Shown piece after piece: positions 31,201 to 38,055 of a DNA stretch of 40,187 bases. How positions within the stretch are numbered: position 1 is the first letter of the stretch; each line of letters begins with the position of its first letter. The stretch covers positions 1-40,187 of the forward strand of contig CAKOLH010000009.1 in NCBI GenBank assembly GCA_934096105.1. Reading direction: 5' to 3'. A program made the position numbers and the translations under genes. This DNA is from an uncultured Bacilli bacterium (GTDB lineage: Bacteria; Bacillota_I; Bacilli_A; RF39; UBA660). The notes below the pieces were generated by a model. That model made no database searches. It was not told the origin of the DNA and saw only the letters and a program-made list of their open reading frames with translations.

Positions 31201-31541
31201 TTAATGATTTTGATTTGGGATTAGATAATATATATAATGTAAAGATAACTGATAAACTTCTTGATAATGGTTTAATTGGAACAGGAAATAAGGTTAATAT
31301 ATATTTAGATGATGAATTAGTTGTTAGTTATATTGCAGTAGTTAAAGGTGATACAACAGGTGATGGTAAGGTTATTGTAGGAGATGTAGCTAAACTATAT
31401 CAATATTTAAAGAAAAAGATAACTATGGAAGATCATTTTGTAATAGCAGGTAATGTTGTTGATGTTGATAATGAAATTAAAGTAGGAGATGTTGCTAAGT
31501 TATATCAATTTGTTAAAGGTAAAATAAGTAGTTTGGAGTGA
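28263..31541 (+). CDS. exported LRR / Big2 / InlB-repeat protein with C-terminal dockerin
   Basis: 1092 residues. An N-terminal membrane/signal segment (about 4-27) is followed by a cap region (FTDDNFYKCVVDAYN), then 13 near-identical 21-residue leucine-rich repeats (122-394; LTxLDVSKNTALT type). A spacer of short repeated motifs (STKYDLSK) follows, then a bacterial Ig-like Big2 domain (about 660-747; EVTWKSSNTDVVTIDNNGVI). Three InlB/Flg_new-type repeats (about 748-956; KKGYTFKGWYKEND) and a linker (TGVKLNTNVNDF) come next. The dockerin type I domain (about 1028-1092) has calcium loop DTTGDGKVIVGD and two GDVAKLYQ helices. It is predicted to bind a partner through the LRRs and to dock onto a cohesin, plausibly the flanking proteins. 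GGAG lies a few bases before the ATG. Confidence 0.85.
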   Translation: MKKKIIYLSSFIILILGIGIFIDQAFFKPTVINSFIASKIYSSPANNAFTDDNFYKCVVDAYNKENKTSLPYTTNLNDEQLKTITVLECDGYGESDENKIKSANGIEKLTALIDLRVEHNKLTSLDVSKNTSLTYLYLFSNQLTELNVSKNTALTSIDVNYNKFTSLDVSKNIALTTLNVGNNQLTELDVSKNTALTDLYVSNNQLTSIDVSKNTALTDLYVGDNQLTELDVSKNTALTALNVGDNQLTELDVSKNTALIALYVSGNKLTSLDVSKNTALTDLYVSNNQLTSIDVSKNTALTKLHMVTNQLTSLDVSKNTALKYLHVEYNKLTSLDVSKNTSLTTLYVDHNQLTSLDVSKNTSLTALDVSNNKLAELDVSKNIALTYLGAHDNSFVTKLIVYKGNINIGDYNKFAKLPEGKTSVLTKLSSYSKDVVIDENNINIDIVGEYVVTASYKHNIYTSNNTYSGTYNIKVIEITSDKYVIDDDKEYIYTGTDVDKDTILKNINLDSGCNKAIEDNKLIIKYGDEVLKTFKIVNISSTKYDLSKEYIFDNNFDINNIKVVNGTSDVNNNELLIKYEDVVLNKYKLVSYNSTKYDLSKDSIKVLDNNIEEFISNIKCINCNVKIFDGNEYKAKGDFGDNDKLRILYNDEVLKEYSLTYGVNGISLVNKKVKLNLDTKNSIKLEYTISPKNADNKEVTWKSSNTDVVTIDNNGVITAKGYGDAVITVTTVDGNYSDTCDVNVSEFITYTITYKDGDNSYTEDYEEGDSVTWKSDITKKGYTLVGWKYNDKEYKFSDKFTMINEDITVTSIWNVNKYTITYEVNGGSINNKTKEVTYDSKYGVLDIPSKKGYTFKGWYKENDFISMVDEDTIVSDDKDHTLYAKWEINSYKLTIDTGINTNEYTLKYNEEKEIVIPERKGYSFIKWNITGTDSSINNNIFKMGTENSTLVAEWKLIIPEIKNYKVKDKYITGVKLNTNVNDFDLGLDNIYNVKITDKLLDNGLIGTGNKVNIYLDDELVVSYIAVVKGDTTGDGKVIVGDVAKLYQYLKKKITMEDHFVIAGNVVDVDNEIKVGDVAKLYQFVKGKISSLE
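28626..29444 (+). repeat. 13 tandem 63-bp units encoding the LRR array
   Basis: Thirteen in-frame units of exactly 63 bases without spacers; long stretches are identical between units (for example TTAGATGTAAGTAAAAATAC). Units 4 and 8 give the same peptide, and units 5 and 9 share their first half, pointing to block duplication. Copy number is likely to vary by recombination or slippage. Confidence 0.9.
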
Positions 31542-31545
31542 TAGT

Positions 31546-32697
31546 GTGAGAAAGAAGATCATTTTAATGGGAGTGATATTAAGCATATTACTTCCTATTA
31601 ATGTAAAAGCCTTAAGTGGTAGTATAAATATTAGTTGTAATGATTCTAATGTTATAGTGGGTAATAGTACTAATTGTAGTATTACTGGTAATTCTGATTC
31701 TGAAGTTAGTGCACTTGCTATGACTTTGTCTTCAGGAGGAAGTATTAGTATAAGTAATATTGTTACTTCTTCAGTATGGCAAGGTAATGGTAGTGATGGT
31801 GATATACAATTATATACTGATAGTAATAAAACTGGTAATTTTAGTATAGCAACTTTTAATGTTACTGGTAATAGTGTTGGTAGTGGAACTATTACTGCGA
31901 GTGGTGTTATGTTTACTGGAGCAGATTTTAATGATGTTGGTGTTTCAGGGAAAAATATTGTTATTAATGTAAAAGAAAAAGAAACTCCTAAACCTAATCC
32001 TGAACCTACTCCAAAACCTAGTAATAATGGTAATAATAACAATAATAGTAATAATAATCAGGTTAATAAGAGTAATGATGCTACTTTGAAGAATTTAAGT
32101 ATTAGTGGTGTTAATTTTGAGTTTTCTTCTGATAAATATGATTATGAAGTAGATGTTAATAATGATGTTGATAAGATAGAGATTGAGGCTATAGTTAATA
32201 ATGATAAGGCAAAGGTAACTATACCTGAAGATTTATCTTTGAAGATAGGTAAAAATAAATTTACTGTAATAGTGGAAGCAGAAGATGGTACTAAGAAAGA
32301 ATATAATATTAGTATTAATAGATTAGATAGAAAATTATCTAATAATGCATACTTATCTAAATTAACAATAGAAGGATATGATATTATATTTAGAAAAGAC
32401 AAGTATATATATAATATTGGTGATATTAAGAATAATAAACTAAATGTTAAAGCAGAAACTGAAGATAAAACTTCTAAAATAGATATATATGGTAATAATA
32501 GTATTGGTAAGAATGGGGTTATTGTAGTTAAAGTTACTGCTGAAGATAAAACTACTAGTGAATATATTATATATGTTAATAATAATTCTACAAATATTAA
32601 AGATATTTTACTAATATGTTTTTTATGTCTATTAATAATATCTATAATAATTAATTTTATATTAATATTAGTAAAAAGAAGAAAACTAAAAAACTAA
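31546..32697 (+). CDS. second membrane-anchored cohesin-like / cadherin-like protein
   Basis: 383 residues, exported; a paralogue of the 26928 protein. Signal peptide about 1-22 (IILMGVILSILLPINVKA). A cohesin-like module (about 23-145) opens GSINISCNDSNVIVGNSTNC and keeps the paired cysteines of its paralogue, then SALAMTLSSGGSISISNIVT and NFSIATFNVTGNSVG. A Pro/Asn-rich linker (PKPNPEPTPKPSNNGN) leads to two cadherin-like modules (about 178-265 and 266-345). A transmembrane helix (about 352-374) with a basic tail follows. It starts with GTG, 4 bases after the dockerin gene stop, with GGAGTG upstream, so it is the last gene of the operon. Probable role: cell-surface anchor for dockerin-bearing proteins. 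Confidence 0.75.
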   Translation: MRKKIILMGVILSILLPINVKALSGSINISCNDSNVIVGNSTNCSITGNSDSEVSALAMTLSSGGSISISNIVTSSVWQGNGSDGDIQLYTDSNKTGNFSIATFNVTGNSVGSGTITASGVMFTGADFNDVGVSGKNIVINVKEKETPKPNPEPTPKPSNNGNNNNNSNNNQVNKSNDATLKNLSISGVNFEFSSDKYDYEVDVNNDVDKIEIEAIVNNDKAKVTIPEDLSLKIGKNKFTVIVEAEDGTKKEYNISINRLDRKLSNNAYLSKLTIEGYDIIFRKDKYIYNIGDIKNNKLNVKAETEDKTSKIDIYGNNSIGKNGVIVVKVTAEDKTTSEYIIYVNNNSTNIKDILLICFLCLLIISIIINFILILVKRRKLKN

Positions 32698-32724
32698 GAT
32701 AGAGTAATGAACTCTATCTTTTAT
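32696..32724 (+). terminator. terminator of the surface operon
   Basis: AAGATAGAGT (32696-32705) pairs perfectly with ACTCTATCTT (32711-32720) around AATGA, followed by TTATT. Confidence 0.75.
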
Positions 32725-32752
32725 TGTAAAATAATGTAATATAGTGTATAAT
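32724..32752 (+). promoter_or_regulatory. promoter of the 32774 gene
   Basis: TTGTAA (32724-32729), 17 bases, TATAAT (32747-32752), then GAGGAG and the ATG at 32774. The -35 immediately follows the terminator of the surface operon. Confidence 0.6.
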
Positions 32753-32773
32753 ATTATCTGTGAGGAGAAATTT

Positions 32774-33391
32774 ATGAAAATTGAAAAATTAAATAAAGAT
32801 AATATTAAAGAATTTATAAGGGATATAGATGCTGCTGAAGAGATAGAACTTAATATTAATAAATTAGAATATTATGCTGTTAAAGAGGATGATATTTATT
32901 TACTTGCTTTTGAAATGCTTAGTGATGAAGACAAGATATCTATTAAGTATGTTAATAATAAAGTAAAAGAAGATAAGTTTTTAGATGTTATTAATTATTT
33001 AAATAATATATTAGTAGTTAGAACTCATTTAATTATAGACTTATATAATGATAAATATATGGATGTATTAAGTAATAATTATAAATGTAAAGAAATATAT
33101 GTTTCATTAATGAAAGATGATGTTACTGATAGTAATTCTAAATATAAAGAAGAACTTGCAGAGATTGATATGTATAATATTAGATATTTATCTTCGAAGA
33201 ATGAAATAGTATGTAATTTAGTTAAACAAAATATTCAAGATGAGAGAATTATATTAGAACTTAATAGTAAATTTATTACTATGAATAGTAGTATTATTAG
33301 TTTTATTATTAATGATAGTATGATAGAATTATTTACTAAAGAACTTGGATATGATATAGTATATAAGAGTTTTGTTATAGTTAAGGAATAA
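32774..33391 (+). CDS. hypothetical protein
   Basis: 205 residues, soluble, acidic, no signal peptide or membrane span; not recognised. It alternates strands and helices (LEYYAVKEDDIYLLAFEML, KISIKYVNNKVKEDKFLDVI, LVVRTHLIIDLYNDKYMDVL, MIELFTKELGYDIVYKSFVI), loosely recalling an acetyltransferase-like fold, but no acetyl-CoA loop is visible, so no function is claimed. The ATG at 32774 has GAGGAG 7 bases upstream; the longer frame (32744) overlaps the promoter. It is a single-gene unit with promoter and terminator, between the surface operon and murD-murC. Confidence 0.75.
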   Translation: MKIEKLNKDNIKEFIRDIDAAEEIELNINKLEYYAVKEDDIYLLAFEMLSDEDKISIKYVNNKVKEDKFLDVINYLNNILVVRTHLIIDLYNDKYMDVLSNNYKCKEIYVSLMKDDVTDSNSKYKEELAEIDMYNIRYLSSKNEIVCNLVKQNIQDERIILELNSKFITMNSSIISFIINDSMIELFTKELGYDIVYKSFVIVKE

Positions 33392-33407
33392 TCTTAACTA
33401 TTTTTTT
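33377..33407 (+). terminator. terminator of the 32774 gene
   Basis: ATAGTTAAG pairs with CTTAACTAT around GAATAAT, followed by a seven-base T-run. The gene's stop codon sits in the loop. Confidence 0.85.
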
Positions 33408-33511
33408 ATAAAAATTTTAATTTGGAATTAAATTAATATATTATTTATATATTTTAATGTAATTATATGGTATAATTTATATGTATTAAATATTTTGATG
33501 GTGGTGAAATT

Positions 33512-36226
33512 ATGTATAAAAATAAAAAAATATTTATATTAGGAATGGCTAGAAGTGGTTATGAAGTAGCTAAATTACTTTCTAGTGATAATGAGATATT
33601 TATTACTGATATGAAAGAACAAGAAAAAGATAAGGTGGAAGAATTAGAAAAATTAGGTGTTACTATTAAGATATGTGATGATCCAATAGAATACTTAGAT
33701 GATAGTTTTGATATTATGGTTAAAAATCCTGGTATTAAATATACTCATCCTTGCGTAGTTAAGGCTAAAGAACTTGGTATACCAGTAATTAATGAAGTAG
33801 AAGTTGCTTATCATTATATTGATAAGAATGTTAAGATAATTGGTGTTACTGGTTCTAATGGTAAAACTACTACTACTAGTATTATATATGAAATAATGAA
33901 AAAGTCTTTTGGTGATAAAGTTATTTTAGCGGGTAATATTGGTACTCCTTTATGTCATTATGCTAAAGATATTAAAAAAGATAGTTACTTAGTTATGGAA
34001 ATAAGTGATCATCAGTTATGTGATATGTATGATTTTAAGACTAATGTATCTGTTATGACTAATATATATGAGTGTCATACTGATTTTCATGATAGTCATG
34101 AAAGATATGTTATGACTAAGAAGAAAATATTTAATAATCATAGTAAAGATGATATAGCTATTATCAATATGGATAATAGTGAAGAGATGGAACTTACTAG
34201 TGATATTGTTAGTACTAAAGAATATTTTTCTTGTGATAAGAAGACTGATTGTTATTATAAAGATGATTTTATTTATTATAAAGATGAAAAATATATTGAT
34301 ACTAGTAAGATTATTTTAAAAGGTAATCATAATTATCAAAATATTATGTGTGCTATTCTTGCTACAAAAGTATATGGTGTTAGTGATGAGATAATTAAAG
34401 ATGTTGTTAGTACTTTTAGCGGTGTTGAACATAGACTTGAGTATGTTGGCAATATTAATGGTAGAGAGGTATATAATGACTCTAAGAGTACTAATACTGA
34501 ATCTACAGTTATAGCACTTAACTCTTTTGATAAGGATACTATTCTTATTATGGGTGGTACTGATAGAGGTCATTCTTTTGAAGAATTAAAGGAACCTATG
34601 AAACATACTAAGTTAGTAGTAGCTTATGGTGAAACTAAAAATAGAATAAAAGATTTTTGTGATAGAATTAAAATTAAATGTATAGTATGTGATAATTTAG
34701 TAGAGGCTACTGGTATTGCTTATGATAATTCTAAAGAAGGAAATATTATACTTCTTAGTCCTGCTTGTGCTAGTTGGGATCAGTTTCCTAACTTTGAGAC
34801 AAGAGGTAAATTATTTAAAGATACAATACTAAAATATAAGAAAGGTTTATTTCTAGAAAAAGGTAAACATATTTATATGATGGGTATTGGTGGTATTAGT
34901 ATGAGTGGTATTGCTGATATACTTGTTAATATGGGATATAAAGTTAGTGGTAGTGATAGAATGGAATCTTCTGTTACTGATAAACTTACTAGTCAAGGTA
35001 TTAATGTACTTATACCACAAAGTAAAGATAATATTACTAAAGATATAGATTTTATAGTATATACTGCCGCAATAAAAGATGATAATGAGGAAATGATTGA
35101 GGCTAAAAAGAATAATATTCCTATGATGGAAAGAGGAGAGTTTTTAGGAGAGATTACTAAATTATATTCTAATACTATAGGAGTAGCTGGTACTCATGGA
35201 AAGACTAGTACTACTTCAATGATTTCTTGTATATTCTTAAAGGGTAATATGGATCCTACTATTCAAGTTGGTAGTATGCTTAAGAACATTAACGGTAATT
35301 ATAGAGTAGGTAAGAGTGATACTTTGATTATTGAGGCTTGTGAGTATTGTGATAGTTATCTTAACTTTAAACAAAAATCCGCTATTGTACTTAATATTGA
35401 TAATGATCATTTAGATTATTTTAAAAACTTAGATAATATTAAGAAGTCTTTTTATGAATATGTTAGTCATTTACCTAGTGATGGTTATTTAGTTATTAAT
35501 AATGATGATGATAATAGTAGTCATTTAAAAGAACATACTAAGGCTAAAGTTATTACTTATGCTATTAATAATAAAGCTGATTATATGGCTGATAATATTA
35601 AATTTAATAAAGATGGTTGTGGTATATTTGATGTTATTTATGATAATAAGAATTTAGGTACTATTGAACTTTCTGTACCTGGAAGGCATAATATATCTAA
35701 TGCTTTATCTACAGTGGCACTATCTATGGCTTATGGTATAGATTTTAATGATATTAAAGATGGTCTTAAAGATTATGAAGGAGCCTCAAGAAGAATGGAA
35801 TATAAGGGTGAGTTCATGGGGGCTAAGGTATATGATGACTATGGACATCATCCTACTGAAATAGAGGCTACTGCAAAGGCTATTCATGGTATGGAACATA
35901 ATGAAACTTGGGTTATATTTGAACCACATACTTATTCAAGAGCTTATAAACATAAAGAAGCTTTTGCTAAAGTACTTAGTGATTTTGATCATATTATTAT
36001 TACAGATATATATGCTGCGAGAGAAAGCAATACTTATGGTATTAAAGAAGAAGATATTATTAAAGAAATAAAGAAATATGGTAAAGAGGCATTCCATATA
36101 AGTAATTATGATGATATTAAGACTTATTTGTCTGAATATGTTAATAAGGGAGATTTAATTCTTACTTTGGGTGCTGGTTTTGTTACTAAACTTGCTGATT
36201 TATTAGTAAATAAAGAAAATGAATGA
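33512..36226 (+). CDS. fused MurD-MurC: UDP-MurNAc-L-Ala D-Glu ligase and UDP-MurNAc L-Ala ligase
   Basis: 904 residues in one clean frame. Residues about 1-450 are MurD-like (P-loop GVTGSNGKTTTT at 111, AGNIGTPL, GNHNYQNI, GVEHRLEYVGNINGREVYND, SKSTN). Residues about 451-904 are MurC-like (GIGGISMSGIAD, P-loop GVAGTHGKTSTT at about 557, EACEYCDSYLNF, GRHNISNALS, ASRRMEYKG, YDDYGHHPTEI, EPHTYSRA). Each half has the full length of a normal ligase. MurC adds L-Ala and MurD adds D-Glu to the UDP-MurNAc peptidoglycan precursor, so consecutive steps are joined in one cytoplasmic protein, with the later enzyme first. In MurD the usual SSFQL is SDHQL. A -10 TATAAT lies at 33471-33476 and GGTGGTG precedes the ATG. 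Confidence 0.92.
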   Translation: MYKNKKIFILGMARSGYEVAKLLSSDNEIFITDMKEQEKDKVEELEKLGVTIKICDDPIEYLDDSFDIMVKNPGIKYTHPCVVKAKELGIPVINEVEVAYHYIDKNVKIIGVTGSNGKTTTTSIIYEIMKKSFGDKVILAGNIGTPLCHYAKDIKKDSYLVMEISDHQLCDMYDFKTNVSVMTNIYECHTDFHDSHERYVMTKKKIFNNHSKDDIAIINMDNSEEMELTSDIVSTKEYFSCDKKTDCYYKDDFIYYKDEKYIDTSKIILKGNHNYQNIMCAILATKVYGVSDEIIKDVVSTFSGVEHRLEYVGNINGREVYNDSKSTNTESTVIALNSFDKDTILIMGGTDRGHSFEELKEPMKHTKLVVAYGETKNRIKDFCDRIKIKCIVCDNLVEATGIAYDNSKEGNIILLSPACASWDQFPNFETRGKLFKDTILKYKKGLFLEKGKHIYMMGIGGISMSGIADILVNMGYKVSGSDRMESSVTDKLTSQGINVLIPQSKDNITKDIDFIVYTAAIKDDNEEMIEAKKNNIPMMERGEFLGEITKLYSNTIGVAGTHGKTSTTSMISCIFLKGNMDPTIQVGSMLKNINGNYRVGKSDTLIIEACEYCDSYLNFKQKSAIVLNIDNDHLDYFKNLDNIKKSFYEYVSHLPSDGYLVINNDDDNSSHLKEHTKAKVITYAINNKADYMADNIKFNKDGCGIFDVIYDNKNLGTIELSVPGRHNISNALSTVALSMAYGIDFNDIKDGLKDYEGASRRMEYKGEFMGAKVYDDYGHHPTEIEATAKAIHGMEHNETWVIFEPHTYSRAYKHKEAFAKVLSDFDHIIITDIYAARESNTYGIKEEDIIKEIKKYGKEAFHISNYDDIKTYLSEYVNKGDLILTLGAGFVTKLADLLVNKENE

Positions 36227-36250
36227 TATTATTTTTCATTCATTTTTTCT
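36217..36250. terminator. shared bidirectional terminator
   Basis: AAATGAATGA (36217-36226) pairs with TCATTCATTT (36236-36245). A Ts-run follows on the plus strand and an A-run precedes, so it can stop murD-murC and the converging DUF5661-type gene; both stop codons are at its edge. Confidence 0.75.
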
Positions 36251-36495
36251 TTGAGAAATTTTTCAAACATAGTTAGTCCATATCTACTGTTGTAGTAATT
36301 AGGAAATTCATTTAAATGAGCTAAAGCTATTTTAGTAGTTATTATTAAATTGTCGTTGGTTACATTGGTTTCAGGATTTATTGTTCCATGTTCTAATTCA
36401 ATATTCATTCCAGTTAATAATTCTTCTTTTGTAAATTTATCAAATTTAATATTTAACTTATTTGACACTTCTAGTACATCTTTTAATGTAAACAT
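36229..36495 (-). CDS. DUF5661-like small protein
   Basis: 88 residues, soluble. It contains the pattern of the DUF5661 family: FTKEELLTGMNIELEHGTIN, then TTKIALAHLNEFPNYYNSRYGL. This recalls a conserved GMxxExEHxx...IAxxHLxExPxYY block whose acidic and His residues might bind metal; its function is unknown. The ATG at 36495 has GGTGAT 7 bases upstream. It is divergent from perR, so the palindrome upstream of perR could also influence it, and converges with murD-murC. Confidence 0.7.
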   Translation of the reverse strand: MFTLKDVLEVSNKLNIKFDKFTKEELLTGMNIELEHGTINPETNVTNDNLIITTKIALAHLNEFPNYYNSRYGLTMFEKFLKEKMNEK

Positions 36496-36548
36496 ATTTA
36501 TCACCAATTAAATATATGTTGTTTATTTAGAAAATAGATTAAAACTAA

Positions 36549-36577
36549 TTGACTTTATATATATTATGTTGTATACT
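36549..36577 (+). promoter_or_regulatory. perR-rubrerythrin promoter
   Basis: TTGACT (36549-36554), 17 bases, TATACT (36572-36577). The transcription start would fall inside the palindromic operator that begins two bases after the -10. Confidence 0.75.
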
Positions 36578-36578
36578 T

Positions 36579-36601
36579 TTATTAGTAATCATTACTAATA
36601 A
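36579..36601. promoter_or_regulatory. PerR/Fur-type operator (perfect inverted repeat)
   Basis: Two perfect 11-base arms, TTATTAGTAAT and ATTACTAATAA, around a single C. The inner 7-1-7 core (TAGTAAT-C-ATTACTA) has the architecture and AAT-N-ATT centre of Fur-superfamily boxes. It spans the predicted transcription start of perR and ends at the ribosome binding site, which implies autorepression. Confidence 0.8.
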
Positions 36602-36611
36602 GGAGAAGAAT

Positions 36612-36977
36612 ATGCGTAATACTAAACAAAGAGATTGTATACTTGATATAATTAATAATAGCTATGATCATTTAAATGCTTATCAGGTTTATGATAAGGC
36701 TAGAAAGATTATTCCTAATATTAGTTTGGGAACAGTATATCGTAATTTATCTTGGTTATGTGATAATAATAAAATTAGATTTTTTCTAGTAGATGGTACT
36801 TTTAGATATGATAGAAATGATATTCATGATCATTTTATATGTACTAGATGTGGTAATGTTATTGATATACCAAGAGATAAAAATATTAAAAAGTATATAA
36901 ATGGTAATTTAGTAGTTGATTATGAAATAAAATATAAGGGCATTTGTACTAAGTGTCAAAGGGAGGAAAATTTATAA
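36612..36977 (+). CDS. perR: Fur-family peroxide regulator (PerR-like)
   Basis: Metal-dependent repressor of 121 residues. The winged-helix N-terminus has NTKQRDCILDIINNSYDHLN and SLGTVYRNLSWL. The regulatory-metal ligands line up with B. subtilis PerR: His20, Asp67, His72, His74 and Asp85 (the last is Asp as in PerR, where Fur has Glu). Four zinc cysteines are present (CTRC at 77/80, CTKC at 112/115). The ATG at 36612 follows AGGAGA; the longer frame from 36549 starts in the promoter. It is autoregulated through the palindrome at 36579 and cotranscribed with rubrerythrin (TAATG overlap), so it should derepress peroxide defence when its metal site is oxidised. Confidence 0.88.
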   Translation: MRNTKQRDCILDIINNSYDHLNAYQVYDKARKIIPNISLGTVYRNLSWLCDNNKIRFFLVDGTFRYDRNDIHDHFICTRCGNVIDIPRDKNIKKYINGNLVVDYEIKYKGICTKCQREENL

Positions 36978-37516
36978 TGGAATTAAAAGGAAGTAAAACT
37001 GAACAAAACTTAATGACTGCTTTTGCTGGTGAATCACAGGCTAGAAATAAATATACTTATTTTGCTTCGAAAGCTAGAAAAGATGGTTTTGAACAAATAG
37101 CAGATATATTTGAAGAGACTGCTAATAACGAGAAAGAACATGCTAAGATGTGGTTTAAGGAATTAAATGGTGGTGAGATTCCTAGTACTATGGATAATCT
37201 TTTAGCGGCTGCTGAAGGTGAAAACTATGAATGGACTGATATGTATAAAGGTTTTGCTGAAACAGCGAGAGAAGAGGGATTTACTAGACTTGCTTATTTA
37301 TTTGAAGAAGTTGCTAAAATTGAAAAAGAACATGAAGAAAGATATAGAAAATTACTTGTTAATGTAAAAGATGGTTTAGTATTTTCTCGTGAGGGAGATA
37401 GAATATGGCAATGTAGAAACTGTGGTCATATTGTTATTGGAAAAGAGGCTCCTAAAGTGTGTCCTGTATGTAATCATCCACAAAGTTATTTTGAAATTAA
37501 GAAAGAGAATTATTAA
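36977..37516 (+). CDS. rubrerythrin
   Basis: Non-haem di-iron peroxidase that reduces hydrogen peroxide in anaerobes and microaerophiles; 179 residues, cytoplasmic. The four-helix ferritin-like domain carries the metal ligands: TAFAGESQARNKYTYFA, IFEETANNEKEHAKMWF, ETAREEGFTRLAYLFEEVAK and IEKEHEERY. The C-terminal rubredoxin domain has both Cys pairs (CRNCG, CPVCNHPQSYFE). The ATG at 36977 overlaps the perR stop and has GGGAGG upstream; the longer frame from 36953 is rejected. Its presence suggests an anaerobic lifestyle. Confidence 0.95.
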   Translation: MELKGSKTEQNLMTAFAGESQARNKYTYFASKARKDGFEQIADIFEETANNEKEHAKMWFKELNGGEIPSTMDNLLAAAEGENYEWTDMYKGFAETAREEGFTRLAYLFEEVAKIEKEHEERYRKLLVNVKDGLVFSREGDRIWQCRNCGHIVIGKEAPKVCPVCNHPQSYFEIKKENY

Positions 37517-37530
37517 TTTAATTCTTTTTT
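37506..37530 (+). terminator. perR-rubrerythrin terminator
   Basis: GAATTA (37507-37512) pairs with TAATTC (37519-37524), followed by six Ts. Weak AT stem but typical placement. Confidence 0.65.
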
Positions 37531-37574
37531 CGCATATTTACCTATATATTACATATTAATATAGTGTGATAGAC

Positions 37575-38000
37575 ATGAAGAATATTAATTATAAAAAACT
37601 GGCTATTTTTATAGTGATTCCTTTAGTACTTGGAGGTATAGTTGGTCTTATTACTATGAAAGGTACTTCTAGTTATAATGGCCCTGTACCTAGATGGCTT
37701 TTCCCTGTAGTGTGGAGTATATTATATATACTTATGGGTATATCTAGTTATATTATTAGTGATAATAAGAAGTTACTTAATATTTACAAGATTAACTTAA
37801 TAGTTAATTTACTATGGCCTATTATATTCTTTCTATTTAAACTCAAGGTATTGGCTTTCTTTTGGATACTTATATTAATTTTAATAGTAGGATATATGAT
37901 ATATAAGTTTTATCAAGAAAATAAATTATCTAGTTATTTACTTATACCTTATATATTATGGCTAGTATTTGCTTCAGTACTTAATTTATTGGAACTTTAA
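37575..38000 (+). CDS. TspO/MBR family membrane protein
   Basis: Five-helix integral membrane protein (141 residues) of the tryptophan-rich sensory/translocator family, which binds porphyrins and related ligands; its role in bacteria is unsettled. Seen: the first helix FIVIPLVLGGIVGLIT, the signature PVPRWLFPVVWSILYILMGI, NLLWPIIFFLFK, and the last helix LIPYILWLVFASVLN. GTGAT lies just before the ATG at 37575; a GTG at 37566 is an alternative start. It follows the oxidative-stress operon, which is suggestive because TspO proteins are often tied to redox and porphyrin stress. Confidence 0.88.
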   Translation: MKNINYKKLAIFIVIPLVLGGIVGLITMKGTSSYNGPVPRWLFPVVWSILYILMGISSYIISDNKKLLNIYKINLIVNLLWPIIFFLFKLKVLAFFWILILILIVGYMIYKFYQENKLSSYLLIPYILWLVFASVLNLLEL

Positions 38001-38014
38001 ATAGTTCTTTTTTT
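37992..38014 (+). terminator. tspO terminator
   Basis: GAACT (37992-37996) pairs with AGTTC (38003-38007) around the stop codon, followed by seven Ts. Confidence 0.7.
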
Positions 38015-38055
38015 CTTGATATAAATATGGTAAAATATTATCTGAGGTAGTTAGT

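Noticed and set aside
36612..36977. Classical iron regulator Fur instead of PerR
   Set aside because: Ligand positions fit PerR (Asp85 where Fur has Glu) and the cotranscribed gene is rubrerythrin; not fully excluded without a regulon search.
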